NCBI GenBank assembly: GCA_963812085.1
Contig: CAWETL010000003.1
Location: 372,001 to 436,000, forward strand
Length of the DNA: 64,000 nt
Reading direction: 5' to 3'
Source: SPDF01 sp963812085
GTDB lineage: Bacteria > Gemmatimonadota > Gemmatimonadetes > Gemmatimonadales > GWC2-71-9
Shown in pieces: positions 7,986-15,819 of the stretch. A program made the translations under genes and the position numbers. Below the pieces are notes generated by a model, which had not been told where the DNA came from, ran no database searches, and was given only the letters and a program-made list of their open reading frames with translations. Each line of letters opens with the position of its first letter. The stretch's first letter is position 1.

Positions 7986-8855
7986 ATGCGCCCACTCCAG
8001 GTCGGTTCCACGCGACGCGGCCCCACGTCCGACGAGGGGTCGCTCGACCAGTACCTCCGCGAGATCAGCCGCTATCCGCTGATCCCGCAGACGGAGGAGG
8101 TCACGCTCGCGCAGGGGATCCGGCGCGGCGACGCGGAATCGCTGGACAAGCTCGTCCGGAGCAATCTTCGCTTCGTCGTCTCCGTGGCCAAGAAGTACCA
8201 GAACCAGGGCGTGAGCCTGGCCGACCTGATCAACGAGGGCAACCTCGGCCTCATCCGCGCGGCACACAAGTTCGACGAGACCAAGGGCATCAAGTTCATC
8301 TCGTACGCCGTATGGTGGATCCGCCAGGCGATCCTGCAGGCGCTGGCGGAGCAGAGCCGCATCGTCCGGGTGCCGCTCAACCGGGCGGGCACCCTGCACC
8401 GGATCGGCAAGAAGAGCTCGATGCTCCTCCAGGAGCTCGGCCGGGAGCCCACGCCGGCCGAGATCGCCGAGGGGATGGACATCTCGATGGAGGAGGTCCA
8501 GAAGACCCTCTCCATTTCCCAGGGGCATCTCTCCCTCGACGCTCCCATGACGCCGGGCGAGGACAACAAGCTCCTCGACTACCTCCCCGACACCCAGAAC
8601 GCCGGCTCCGACAGCGACACCTTCGAGCACGCCCTGACCGAGGGCATCGAGGAGGTACTGGGCACGCTCAAGGAGCGCGAGGCGAAGATCCTGCGACTGT
8701 ACTTCGGCCTCGAGGGTCCGGAGCCGATGACCCTCGAGGAGATCGGCACGCTGCTCGGCATCACCCGTGAACGGGTGCGCCAAATCAAGGAAAAGGCGCT
8801 GAGCCGGCTCCGGCACGTCAGCCGGGCGCGCTCGCTGGAAAGCTTCCTCTCCTAA
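7986..8855 (+). CDS. rpoD: RpoD-type sigma-70 factor, short form (probably primary)
   Basis: RNA polymerase sigma factor that directs promoter recognition. At 289 residues it contains only the conserved core. Region 1.2 has SLDQYLREISRYPLI. Region 2 has NLRFVVSVAKKYQNQG, then DLINEGNLGL, then the -10 reading helix KFDETKGIKFISYAVWWIRQAI. Region 3 follows, and region 4 has TLEEIGTLLGITRERVRQIKEKAL. Region 1.1 and the large non-conserved insert of proteobacterial RpoD are missing. This is the architecture of the primary sigma factor in Bacteroidetes and relatives, and it fits the TAnnTTTG elements in this window. A group-2 sigma factor cannot be excluded. Confidence 0.9.
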   Translation: MRPLQVGSTRRGPTSDEGSLDQYLREISRYPLIPQTEEVTLAQGIRRGDAESLDKLVRSNLRFVVSVAKKYQNQGVSLADLINEGNLGLIRAAHKFDETKGIKFISYAVWWIRQAILQALAEQSRIVRVPLNRAGTLHRIGKKSSMLLQELGREPTPAEIAEGMDISMEEVQKTLSISQGHLSLDAPMTPGEDNKLLDYLPDTQNAGSDSDTFEHALTEGIEEVLGTLKEREAKILRLYFGLEGPEPMTLEEIGTLLGITRERVRQIKEKALSRLRHVSRARSLESFLS

Positions 8856-8909
8856 CCCCGGCGCGCGTGCTCCGCTGGCGCCGTCCCCTCTACCCGCAGA
8901 CGTTTCCCC

Positions 8910-9416
8910 ATGGCCGCTGCCTCCTCGTTCGACATCTCCACCGGCGCCGACCTCCAGGAGGTCGACAACGCCGTCAACCAGGCCCTGAAGGAGATCCAGC
9001 AGCGATACGACTTCAAGGGCACCCACTGCACCATCGAATTCGACCGGGACAAGGCGGAGATCCGCCTGGCCGCGGACGACGACTTCCGGATGAAGGGGCT
9101 GCTCGACGTGCTGCAGACCCGCCTGATCAAGCGCGGGGTCCCCGTCAAGAACCTCAAGACCGGCGATTTCGAGCCGGCCACCGGCTCGTCGGTGCGCTGC
9201 ACCGTGTCGCTCACGCAGGGCATCGCAAGCGACGTGGCCAAGCAGATCACCCGCGCCATCAAGGACAACAAGAGCTTCAAGAAGGTCACCGCGAGCATCC
9301 AGGGCGATGAAATCCGCGTGTCCAGCCCGTCGCGGGACGACCTCCAGGCCGTCATCGCCTTTCTTCGCGGCGAGGACTTCGGCATCGAGCTGACCTTCGG
9401 AAACTATCGCGGGTGA
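8910..9416 (+). CDS. yajQ: YajQ-family cyclic-di-GMP/nucleotide-binding protein
   Basis: Cytoplasmic two-domain ferredoxin-like protein. Family members bind RNA or nucleotides, and some act as c-di-GMP effectors. The 168 residues match the family length. The N-terminal SSFDIST with NAVNQALKEIQQRYDFKG and the C-terminal IQGDEIRVSSPSRDDLQAVI are the diagnostic segments. The stop codon overlaps the next gene's ATG (TGATG). Confidence 0.92.
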   Translation: MAAASSFDISTGADLQEVDNAVNQALKEIQQRYDFKGTHCTIEFDRDKAEIRLAADDDFRMKGLLDVLQTRLIKRGVPVKNLKTGDFEPATGSSVRCTVSLTQGIASDVAKQITRAIKDNKSFKKVTASIQGDEIRVSSPSRDDLQAVIAFLRGEDFGIELTFGNYRG

Positions 9417-10768
9417 TGCGGCAACTGACCGCCGTGCTCCTGGCCGGGGCCGCGACGGCCGTCGTGGCCGCCGCGTGCGGGCCGACACAGCCGGAGACCT
9501 CGCCATTCCCGCAGGGCGGGGCGCGTCCAGGTCCCGTGTCGGTGGCCGCGCCGGCGCCGGCCGTCGATTCCGGCCCCGGCGGACCGCCGCCGGTGCCCGC
9601 GCCTCCCGATACCGTCGTCAGCACGCAGGACATCCGCATCGGGCTGGCGGTCGGCGCCGCCGAGGTGACGCTCGGGGGGGCCGACCCCCTCGTGCTCACG
9701 AACCCCGCAGGAAGCCGCCTGCTGGACGTCATCGAGGGGACGACGTGGCGGGTGCGGGCCAGCGGTGCCGGCATGACGCTCACGGGTGCGGGGGGGCTCG
9801 ACGGTGGCCGGGTGGACGCGGTGGTCGCGACGCCACGCTACCCGGGGCAGTTTGTCCGCGTCGACGGGCGGGACTATCGCGGCGAGGTGACCCTCATTCC
9901 CGGGCCCGGCGGCCTGACGGTGGTCAATCGCCTCGGGCTCGAATCGTACCTGGCGGGCGTCGTCTCGGCGGAGATGGGGAAGCGGGATCCGCTCGAGGCC
10001 CAGGCCGTCTACGCGCAGGCCGTCGTGTCCCGGACCTATGCGGTGCGCAACCAGGGAAAGCGGCGCGCGCTCGGCTTCGATCTGTACGGCTCGGTGGCGG
10101 ACCAGGTCTACGGGGGCGTGTCGCTCGAGACACCGATGAGCTGGGACGCCGTGCGCGCCACCCGGGCACTCATCGTGACGTGGCAGGGCCGCCCGATCGA
10201 CGCCTTCTTCTTTTCCACCTGCGGCGGCCGGACCGAGTCCGGCGTGGCGGTCTTCCAGCTGGCCGGCGACCCCTATCTCCGCTCGGTGTCCGACCTTGAT
10301 CCCGACGGACTGGCCTACTGCCGGTTCTCGCCGCGCTATCGCTGGCGCGAGGAATACACCGGCGACAGCCTGGAGGCGATGCTGCGGCGCACCCTTCCCG
10401 GCGTGACTCAGCTGAGCCCCGCCGCGGTGACCGTCGTCCGGGACGTGCAGGTCTCCGGCCGCACCCAATCCGGACGGGCGGACGCCGTGCGGGTGCAACT
10501 GGCCGGCCAGGCGGTCACGGTGTCGGGGCAGAACGTGCGGCGGATCTTCCTGCTCTCGAACGGCGAGATGCTGCGGAGCACTTCGTTCGACATCCAGGAG
10601 CGCGCGGACGGCGCGCGCGTCAGCTGGCTGGCCATCGACGGCGCGGGCGCCGGGCACGGCGTCGGCTTCTGCCAGTGGGGCGCGGTCGGCCGCGCGCGCG
10701 AGGGGCAGGGGTACGAGCAGATCCTCGCGGCGTATTATCCTTCGACCGTGCTCGAGCGGCTGCAATGA
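9416..10768 (+). CDS. SpoIID/LytB-domain lipoprotein, putative lytic transglycosylase
   Basis: SpoIID-family enzymes cleave peptidoglycan glycan strands stripped of peptides. A lipoprotein signal peptide with lipobox AAAC puts this one at the cell envelope. A Pro/Ala-rich linker follows, then the SpoIID domain from about residue 150. It holds SYLAGVVSAEMGKRDPLEAQAVYAQAVVSRTYA (shown here as SAEMG followed by EAQAVYAQAVVSRTYA), whose Glu is the expected catalytic acid, and the AGHGVGFCQWGA segment near the C-terminus. This is not evidence for sporulation, because the family is widespread in non-sporulating diderms. An in-frame GTG at 9413 is an alternative start. Confidence 0.87.
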   Translation: MRQLTAVLLAGAATAVVAAACGPTQPETSPFPQGGARPGPVSVAAPAPAVDSGPGGPPPVPAPPDTVVSTQDIRIGLAVGAAEVTLGGADPLVLTNPAGSRLLDVIEGTTWRVRASGAGMTLTGAGGLDGGRVDAVVATPRYPGQFVRVDGRDYRGEVTLIPGPGGLTVVNRLGLESYLAGVVSAEMGKRDPLEAQAVYAQAVVSRTYAVRNQGKRRALGFDLYGSVADQVYGGVSLETPMSWDAVRATRALIVTWQGRPIDAFFFSTCGGRTESGVAVFQLAGDPYLRSVSDLDPDGLAYCRFSPRYRWREEYTGDSLEAMLRRTLPGVTQLSPAAVTVVRDVQVSGRTQSGRADAVRVQLAGQAVTVSGQNVRRIFLLSNGEMLRSTSFDIQERADGARVSWLAIDGAGAGHGVGFCQWGAVGRAREGQGYEQILAAYYPSTVLERLQ

Positions 10769-10790
10769 ACCGCACTTCGGGGAGCGACGA

Positions 10791-11801
10791 ATGAGCGACA
10801 CCCTTCGCGTGGCCGTGATCGGGGCCGGGGCGATCACCCAGGTGGCGCACCTGCCGGTCCTCAGGAAGCTCAAGGGCGTCGCGGTGAAAGCCATCTGCGA
10901 CAACGATTTCGCGAAGGCGAGATCGCTGGCCGAGCGGTTCGAGGTCCCCGACGCCTACGACGACATCGAGGAACTGCTCAGCAGCACGGAGTTGGACGCG
11001 GTCGTGGTCTGCACGCCGAACCATCTCCACGAGGGGCACGTCCTCGCCGCCATCGGCGCCGGGCTCCACGTGCTGGTCGAACGGCCGCTGGCCCTCAACA
11101 CCGCCAGTGCGCAGCGCATCATTCGCGGCGCCGAGAAGAAGGACCGCGTGGTGATGGTCGGAATGAACCACCGCTACCGCGCCGACGTGCAGATCGTCCG
11201 CAGCTTCGTCCAGACCGGGGAGCTCGGCGAGGTCGAGAGCGTCCGCGGCAGCTGGCATGTCTTCCGCCCGAGCCGCGCCCAGCTCGGCTGGCGCCTCCGG
11301 CGGGACCTGGCGGGCGGCGGGGCGATGCTCGATCTCGGCCTCTCCATTCTCGACCTCGGCCTCTGGCTCGCCGGGAACCCGAAGCCGGTGCGGGTCAGCG
11401 CCACGCTCGACCGCCCGGGTCGGGAGCGGGCGACCGAGCAGGCCGGCAGCGCGTTCGTCGTCTGCGAGGGTGGCGGCAGCATCTTCGTCGATGTCACCTG
11501 GCATCATCTCGGCGAAGGCGAGCGGTTCGGGATGGGACTCCGCGGCAGCAAGGGGACGGCCAGCATCAACCCGTTGAAGGTCTGGAAGGAAATGCACGGC
11601 TCGCCGATGGACATGGCGCCGACGGGGTCGGTCTCCAAGGAAAACAGCTTCACCGCGTCGTACCGGGCGGAGTGGGCACACTTCCTGGCCGCCATCCGGG
11701 GCGAGGCCAAGGCGCCGAGCCTCGACGAGCACCTGACGCTGCACCGCGTCATCGACGCCGTCTACAAGTCGGCGGACGACGGCCGCGACATCCAGTTGTG
11801 A
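10791..11801 (+). CDS. Gfo/Idh/MocA-family oxidoreductase with ERP in place of EKP
   Basis: NAD(P)-dependent sugar or cyclitol oxidoreductase family. The 336 residues show the N-terminal Rossmann fold (VAVIGAGAITQVAHLPVL) with CTPNHLHEGHVLAAI, then the C-terminal substrate domain with GGGAMLDLGLSILDL. The motif that carries the catalytic lysine in most members (EKP) reads VERPLA here, so Lys is replaced by Arg at about residue 104. The fold assignment is strong, but standard dehydrogenase chemistry is less certain. It overlaps the next gene's GTG start by four bases. Confidence 0.88.
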   Translation: MSDTLRVAVIGAGAITQVAHLPVLRKLKGVAVKAICDNDFAKARSLAERFEVPDAYDDIEELLSSTELDAVVVCTPNHLHEGHVLAAIGAGLHVLVERPLALNTASAQRIIRGAEKKDRVVMVGMNHRYRADVQIVRSFVQTGELGEVESVRGSWHVFRPSRAQLGWRLRRDLAGGGAMLDLGLSILDLGLWLAGNPKPVRVSATLDRPGRERATEQAGSAFVVCEGGGSIFVDVTWHHLGEGERFGMGLRGSKGTASINPLKVWKEMHGSPMDMAPTGSVSKENSFTASYRAEWAHFLAAIRGEAKAPSLDEHLTLHRVIDAVYKSADDGRDIQL

Positions 11802-13078
11802 CGCACAGGCGCTGGCCGGCGCTGGCGTTGGGCGTATGGTGCCTGTCGTCCTCCGCCGTGGCGGCGCAAGCCGCCTCGACGACCCTCCCTCCGCCTCCGC
11901 GCGTTTCGATCATCACCATGGGCCCCGGCGGGCCCGTCTGGGAGCGCTTCGGTCACAACATGATCCGGGTGACGGACAGCGTCGCCGGGACCGACATCGC
12001 CTACAACTTCGGAATTTTCGACTTCCACCAGGAGCACTTCTTCTGGAACTTCCTCCAGGGCCGACCGATGTACGCCCTGGACGCCTGGGATGCCCAGGGC
12101 GCCATCGCCTCGTACATCAGGCACGGGCGATCCGTGGAAGAACAGGTCCTGGCGCTCACGCCGGAGCAGGCGCGGTCGCTGGCGCAGAACCTGGCCCGGA
12201 ACGCCGAGCCCGACGAGCGGATGTACCGGTACGACTACTACCGGGACAATTGTTCCACCCGGGTTCGCGACGCGTTGAACGTCATCCTCGCCGGAACGCT
12301 CGACCGGGATCTCTCCCGCGTTCCGACCAGCCACGCACCTACCGCTCGCGTAGCGCAGAGCTCACGGCGTACAATCCCGGCGTGGTACTTCGGCCTGATG
12401 GTCCTGCTCGGCCCGGCAACCGACCGGCCGCTGTCGGCCTGGGAGGAGTCGTTCATTCCCGGGGACCTGGCCCACTGGCTCTCCACAGTGCGAGTGGTGA
12501 GCTCCGCCGGCGACTCGATCCCGCTGGTGCTCGCCGAGTCCTCGCTCCCCGCGCGGGATGGGCAGGCACCTCTCTCATTCGCGGAGCTGTTCGCTCTGTG
12601 GCTGGCCCTCGGGGTCGTGGTCGGGTTGCTGCTGGCGTGGACGGGTCAGCGCGTGGCGGCGGGGCGGGGACGGGGAGGCTTCGTGCTGCTCGGCGGGCTG
12701 TGGAGCCTGCTTTCCGGCTTCGCCGGGCTCATCATGGTCTATCTATGGGCGTTTACCGACCACGTCGTGGCCTACCGCAATGAGAACATCCTGCAGGCAA
12801 GCATCCTCGGGCTGGCACTCTTCGTGGTGATGGCGGCCTGGGCCCGTCGCGGCGGTCCCGCGCCGCAATCGGTGCGGATGCTCTCGATGACGATCGCGGT
12901 GCTTTCGATTGCCGGGCTGGTCCTGCAGGTGCTCCCGTGGTTCTCACAGGTCAACGGCGTGGCGCTCGCGTTCTTCGTGCCTGCGAACCTTGGCATGGCC
13001 TACGGTGCCTCGCGGGCGGCACCGCCTCGCGCTGCGACGGCTACTGCACCGACCGGAGCCCCTCCTTCGCGGCCGTGA
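11798..13078 (+). CDS. DUF4105/Lnb-like membrane protein, candidate lipoprotein N-acyltransferase
   Basis: A 426-residue protein with a signal peptide, a periplasmic DUF4105 domain (Pfam: Lnb N-terminal periplasmic domain) at about residues 35-260, and roughly four or five hydrophobic helices in the C-terminal third. The conserved GPVWERFGHNMIRV segment has His53 and YDYYRDNCSTRVRD has Cys152, both likely active-site residues. In Bacteroides, Lnb acylates the N-terminus of lipoproteins, so a lipoprotein-modification role is inferred from family. GTG at 11798 overlaps the upstream stop (GTGA) and gives a proper signal peptide, so the longer upstream reading is rejected. The last 38 bases overlap the convergent gene at 13041. 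Confidence 0.75.
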   Translation: MTHRRWPALALGVWCLSSSAVAAQAASTTLPPPPRVSIITMGPGGPVWERFGHNMIRVTDSVAGTDIAYNFGIFDFHQEHFFWNFLQGRPMYALDAWDAQGAIASYIRHGRSVEEQVLALTPEQARSLAQNLARNAEPDERMYRYDYYRDNCSTRVRDALNVILAGTLDRDLSRVPTSHAPTARVAQSSRRTIPAWYFGLMVLLGPATDRPLSAWEESFIPGDLAHWLSTVRVVSSAGDSIPLVLAESSLPARDGQAPLSFAELFALWLALGVVVGLLLAWTGQRVAAGRGRGGFVLLGGLWSLLSGFAGLIMVYLWAFTDHVVAYRNENILQASILGLALFVVMAAWARRGGPAPQSVRMLSMTIAVLSIAGLVLQVLPWFSQVNGVALAFFVPANLGMAYGASRAAPPRAATATAPTGAPPSRP

Positions 13079-13721
13079 AGTCGGGCGCCAGCTTGAGGGC
13101 ACGCTGGTAGTAGTCGGCCGCAGTGGCCTTGTCCCCCTGGTCCTGTGCCAGCACACCACGCCCAAACAGCACCAGCGCGTCAGTCGAGATTCGGCTGGCG
13201 GGCGGCGTCCCCGCCGGGAGGACCGGCAGCCGTGATCCCGACATCAGTTGTGACGCGATGTCGGCGATCATCTGCGGAAGCTCGTTGCGCTGCCGCTGCC
13301 CGGTGGACACCACCTGCAGGATCGTGCCGTTGCCGGCGTCGATGAGCCTCGCGTCGATGCGCACCTTGCCGTAGTAGTCCACGAACGTCCCCGCTACCAC
13401 GTACGACGCCCCCAGCTGCTTGCCCACCTTCGCCGCCGCGGCGGCGTCGAGGCGGCCACCTTTTGCCGCGCCGGTCTGGTCCAGGGCCGCCTGCGCGCGC
13501 GCGCGATCGACGGTGGAAATGCCCGGGTTCCGGGCCAGGTCCGTGGTCAGCGTGGCCGGGATGGCGCGAGCGAGCCCGGCGAAGTCCAGCGAGTCGAGTC
13601 CGTACGATCCGCCGTTGTCGAACGTCAGGACCACGACCGTGGGCCGCGACGCCTGGGCCGCGGCCGGCGGAGGCGTGGCGCCGAAGCCCACCGCCATCGC
13701 CAGCAAGGCCAGGCGCGACAT
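13041..13721 (-). CDS. CsgG/FlgO-like secreted protein with a C-terminal TPR
   Basis: A 226-residue exported protein with a signal peptide over about residues 1-22 ending near AAAQA. Residues about 27-150 resemble the CsgG/curli-assembly-like alpha/beta domain: VVVLTFDNGG, LTTDLARNPGISTVDRA, then GASYVVAGTFVDYYGKVRIDARLID. A single TPR-like repeat (AADYYQRALKLAPDF) ends the protein. Such proteins usually sit in the periplasm or outer membrane, but this one has no lipobox and no visible partner. ATG 13721 gives the cleanest signal peptide; the reading frame extends upstream into the next gene. Confidence 0.75.
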   Translation of the reverse strand: MSRLALLAMAVGFGATPPPAAAQASRPTVVVLTFDNGGSYGLDSLDFAGLARAIPATLTTDLARNPGISTVDRARAQAALDQTGAAKGGRLDAAAAAKVGKQLGASYVVAGTFVDYYGKVRIDARLIDAGNGTILQVVSTGQRQRNELPQMIADIASQLMSGSRLPVLPAGTPPASRISTDALVLFGRGVLAQDQGDKATAADYYQRALKLAPDFTAAKEGLRSVQ

Positions 13722-13746
13722 CGTTCGTGTCCTGGGTGACACCAGT

Positions 13747-14601
13747 CTACAGCGCAAGCGTCCATCCTTCCCGGGCGGCGTCGACGGCCAGCCCCTTGGC
13801 GGCTTCGGCCCTGGCTTCGGCCAGGAGCCCGTCCACCTGTTCGTCCTCGTGGTCCGGGTCGTGGTGGAACAAGATCAATTGCCGCACTCCCGCGGCGACT
13901 CCAAGAGCGACGGCTTCCGCGGCACTTGAATGGCCCCACCCGGAGCGCTTCGCCGCCTCGGTGCGCGTGTACATCCCGTCGTGAATCAGGAGCGAGGCAC
14001 CCGACAGGAACGACTCGAGTTCTCGCCTCCACCCGCCGGACACCCGATCCGCGCCACCGGGGCCGAGTTCATTGTCGGTCACGTAGGCCACCGCCGGTCC
14101 ACCGCCTGCCGGCGTGATCTTGAAGCCGAGGGCTCCCCCGGGATGGGAGAGCCGGCAGGATTCGACCACGAAGCCGGGAACTTCCACGGTGGCGCCTGCG
14201 GCGATCTCATCGACCGTGATCCGCGCCGAGCGGGCGGCGCGCGGCACGGGGAAGACGGCGGGATCCATCTGCCGCTCGAGCACCGATTGCAGTGAGACCC
14301 CCGCCGGCGTCGGGCCGTGGATCCGGATGTCGGAGCCGTCCGCGTAGAGCAGCGGAAAGAACGGCATCCCCTGGATGTGGTCCCAGTGGACGTGAGAAAG
14401 CAGCACGTCCACCCTCGACGGCGCCGCCTTGCGCAATTCGGCGCCGAGCCCGCGAATCCCCGTCCCGGCGTCGAGCACGAGGCAGCGGCCGGTGCTGTCG
14501 CGCACTGCGACGCAGGACGTGTTTCCGCCATAGCGCGTCGTCCGCGCCCCGGGAACCGGAATCGTGCCCCGTGTTCCCCAAAAAGTGATGGACAGGCTCA
14601 T
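13747..14601 (-). CDS. Metallo-beta-lactamase-fold hydrolase
   Basis: A 284-residue protein of the MBL superfamily, the group close to PhnP, YycJ and class II cAMP phosphodiesterases. The N-terminus ITFWGTRGTIPVPG and the GGNTSCVAV strand are characteristic. The dinuclear metal site shows HVHWDH, then SHPGGALGFKI, an IHDGMYT aspartate and the late HHDPDH. It is probably a phosphodiesterase acting on a phosphoester or cyclic nucleotide, but no substrate can be assigned. ATG at 14601 is chosen because it begins at the first beta-strand. It lies between a Crp/Fnr regulator and a CsgG-like gene on the same strand. Confidence 0.85.
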   Translation of the reverse strand: MSLSITFWGTRGTIPVPGARTTRYGGNTSCVAVRDSTGRCLVLDAGTGIRGLGAELRKAAPSRVDVLLSHVHWDHIQGMPFFPLLYADGSDIRIHGPTPAGVSLQSVLERQMDPAVFPVPRAARSARITVDEIAAGATVEVPGFVVESCRLSHPGGALGFKITPAGGGPAVAYVTDNELGPGGADRVSGGWRRELESFLSGASLLIHDGMYTRTEAAKRSGWGHSSAAEAVALGVAAGVRQLILFHHDPDHEDEQVDGLLAEARAEAAKGLAVDAAREGWTLAL

Positions 14602-14610
14602 CGACGGTTC

Positions 14611-14658
14611 CCCATTGCGAGGCCAGTTCCGTGCCACCACCGGCCCATCGCAATAGGG
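14611..14658 (-). other. Long inverted repeat between the Crp/Fnr and MBL genes
   Basis: CCCATTGCGA (14611-14620) and TCGCAATAGGG (14648-14658) form an inverted repeat with one bulged base around 27 bases that contain a second GGCC...GGCC pairing. It fills the intergenic region downstream of the regulator stop. It could be a terminator without a U-run, an attenuator or a binding site. Confidence 0.4.
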
Positions 14659-14689
14659 TGCCGAACGGTCGTCATGGCTGTGACGGGCA

Positions 14690-15367
14690 TCACCCCGGCT
14701 TGACCGCCGCCTCCAGCGCGGCGCGGTCGAGAATGGTGACCTGGCGACGGGCGATGGTGATCACGCCGCGCTCCACGAGGTGCCGCAACGTTCGGGAGAC
14801 CGTCTCGCGGCTGGCGCCGATCATCTCGGCCATCGACTGGTGCGTCAGGCGGCGCGGGAAGGTGTCGCTGCCCGCCTCCGCGGCCTGCTGCAGGAAGAGA
14901 TGGGCGACGCGTCCGTTCACGTCGAGCAGGCTGAGCGCGCGGATGCGGTCGTCGGCGCGCCGGAGCCGGCGCGACAGGCCGGCGAGGAGCGCCATGCAAA
15001 GGTCGGGAGAGGCGCGCAGCCGTTCGTGAAAGGCCGCGCGATGGAGCGTGAGCGCGTGGACCGGGGTCATCGCGATGACGTGGGCCGAGCGCGGCTCGTC
15101 ATCGAGCAGCGCCATCTCGCCGAACACGGCCCCGGCGCCGAGCACGCTCAGGATGACTTCGCGGCCCGCCTCACCGATCAGCACCACTTTCACCCGGCCC
15201 TCGATGAGGACATAGAGGGTGTCGCCGGCGGCGTCCTGGCGGAGGATGGCCTGCCCGGCAGGAAATGACCGCTCGCGGCACGCGGCGGCCAAGGCGACCA
15301 GATCGCTCTCCGGGACTCCGGAGAGGATGGGGACCTTTCGCAGGATCTCGAGCGGGGACTCGATCAC
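14690..15367 (-). CDS. Crp/Fnr-family transcription regulator
   Basis: A 225-residue regulator. The N-terminal cyclic-nucleotide-binding-type beta-barrel (about residues 15-125) has GDTLYVLIEGRVKVV and GAVFGEMALLDDEPRSA, which resembles a phosphate-binding cassette. A dimerisation helix follows, then a winged helix whose recognition part reads MAEMIGASRETVSRTLRHL. No Fnr-type N-terminal cysteine cluster is present, so oxygen sensing by an Fe-S cluster is unlikely; a nucleotide or other small ligand is possible. It starts at GTG 15367, which lies inside a perfect 12-base palindrome, downstream of a good sigma-70 promoter. Confidence 0.92.
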   Translation of the reverse strand: MIESPLEILRKVPILSGVPESDLVALAAACRERSFPAGQAILRQDAAGDTLYVLIEGRVKVVLIGEAGREVILSVLGAGAVFGEMALLDDEPRSAHVIAMTPVHALTLHRAAFHERLRASPDLCMALLAGLSRRLRRADDRIRALSLLDVNGRVAHLFLQQAAEAGSDTFPRRLTHQSMAEMIGASRETVSRTLRHLVERGVITIARRQVTILDRAALEAAVKPG

Positions 15368-15373
15368 GTGATC
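15362..15373. promoter_or_regulatory. Perfect palindrome GATCACGTGATC over the Crp/Fnr-gene start codon
   Basis: A 12-base perfect dyad that includes the GTG start and lies about 24 bases downstream of the -10 box. Crp/Fnr proteins bind dyads containing GTGA-type half-sites, so negative autoregulation by roadblock is a reasonable inference. Confidence 0.45.
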
Positions 15374-15396
15374 TCGATGTGGAAGTGATTGCGGGG

Positions 15397-15425
15397 ATGT
15401 TACTTAGAGGGCCCGGCGGAGTCAA
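15397..15425 (-). promoter_or_regulatory. Sigma-70 promoter of the Crp/Fnr gene
   Basis: On the minus strand TTGACT (15425-15420), then 17 bases, then TAACAT (15402-15397): 5/6 and 4/6 matches with ideal spacing, about 30 bases before the start codon. Confidence 0.6.
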
Positions 15426-15525
15426 TTCCAAACTCGCTGACGGGTGCGTCGTCCGCACCCGGCCGGTGGCAGAGGTGGGGGCGCCGGCTGCGTACGTGCG
15501 GCTACCGCTCACCCTGTAACTCGTT

Positions 15526-15533
15526 TATCTTTA
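15526..15533 (+). promoter_or_regulatory. Candidate promoter element of rpmE-prfA (TATCTTTA)
   Basis: TAnnTTTA, one base off the recurring TAnnTTTG element, 64 bases before rpmE. The preceding AACTCGT is shared with the element at 35571. Together with the Crp/Fnr promoter it accounts for the 230-base divergent gap 15368-15597, where I see no gene. Confidence 0.4.
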
Positions 15534-15597
15534 CCCGCTTGCGAACCCTGGCCCACCCCGGGCCTCGGCGACCAACCGACGCACCCAGGAGCCCCAC

Positions 15598-15816
15598 GTG
15601 AAGCCCGACGTCCATCCCGTCTACCAGAAGCTGACGGCCATCTGCGCTTGCGGGAATTCCTTCGAGACCCGCTCGACCGCCAAGTCCATCCACGTCGAAG
15701 TGTGCGCGCAATGCCACCCGTACTACACCGGCAAGCAGCGCCTGATGGACACGGCAGGGCGGGTGGATCGGTTCCGCCGCCGGTACCAGGCAGGCACCGA
15801 CGCCGCCAAGGCGTAG
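15598..15816 (+). CDS. rpmE: Large ribosomal subunit protein bL31, zinc-binding form
   Basis: A 72-residue L31 protein of the 50S subunit. It has the Cys-containing (C+) form: Cys16, Cys18, Cys36 and Cys39 (CAC and CAQC) can hold one zinc, so it would be the form used when zinc is sufficient. HPYYTGKQRLMDTAGRVDRF is the conserved C-terminal segment. The GTG start gives the standard N-terminus. It stands directly upstream of prfA, a common arrangement; the prfA Shine-Dalgarno AGGAG overlaps its stop codon. Confidence 0.96.
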   Translation: MKPDVHPVYQKLTAICACGNSFETRSTAKSIHVEVCAQCHPYYTGKQRLMDTAGRVDRFRRRYQAGTDAAKA

Positions 15817-15819
15817 GAG

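Noticed and set aside
4035..8026. Minus-strand frames of 634 and 702 codons under the response regulator and aldehyde dehydrogenase
   Set aside because: Shadows of two genes with intact catalytic motifs on the plus strand.
9416..10768. SpoIID domain as a sign of a sporulating organism
   Set aside because: The protein is a lipoprotein in a diderm context; SpoIID/LytB domains are common in non-sporulating bacteria, and no other sporulation gene is present.
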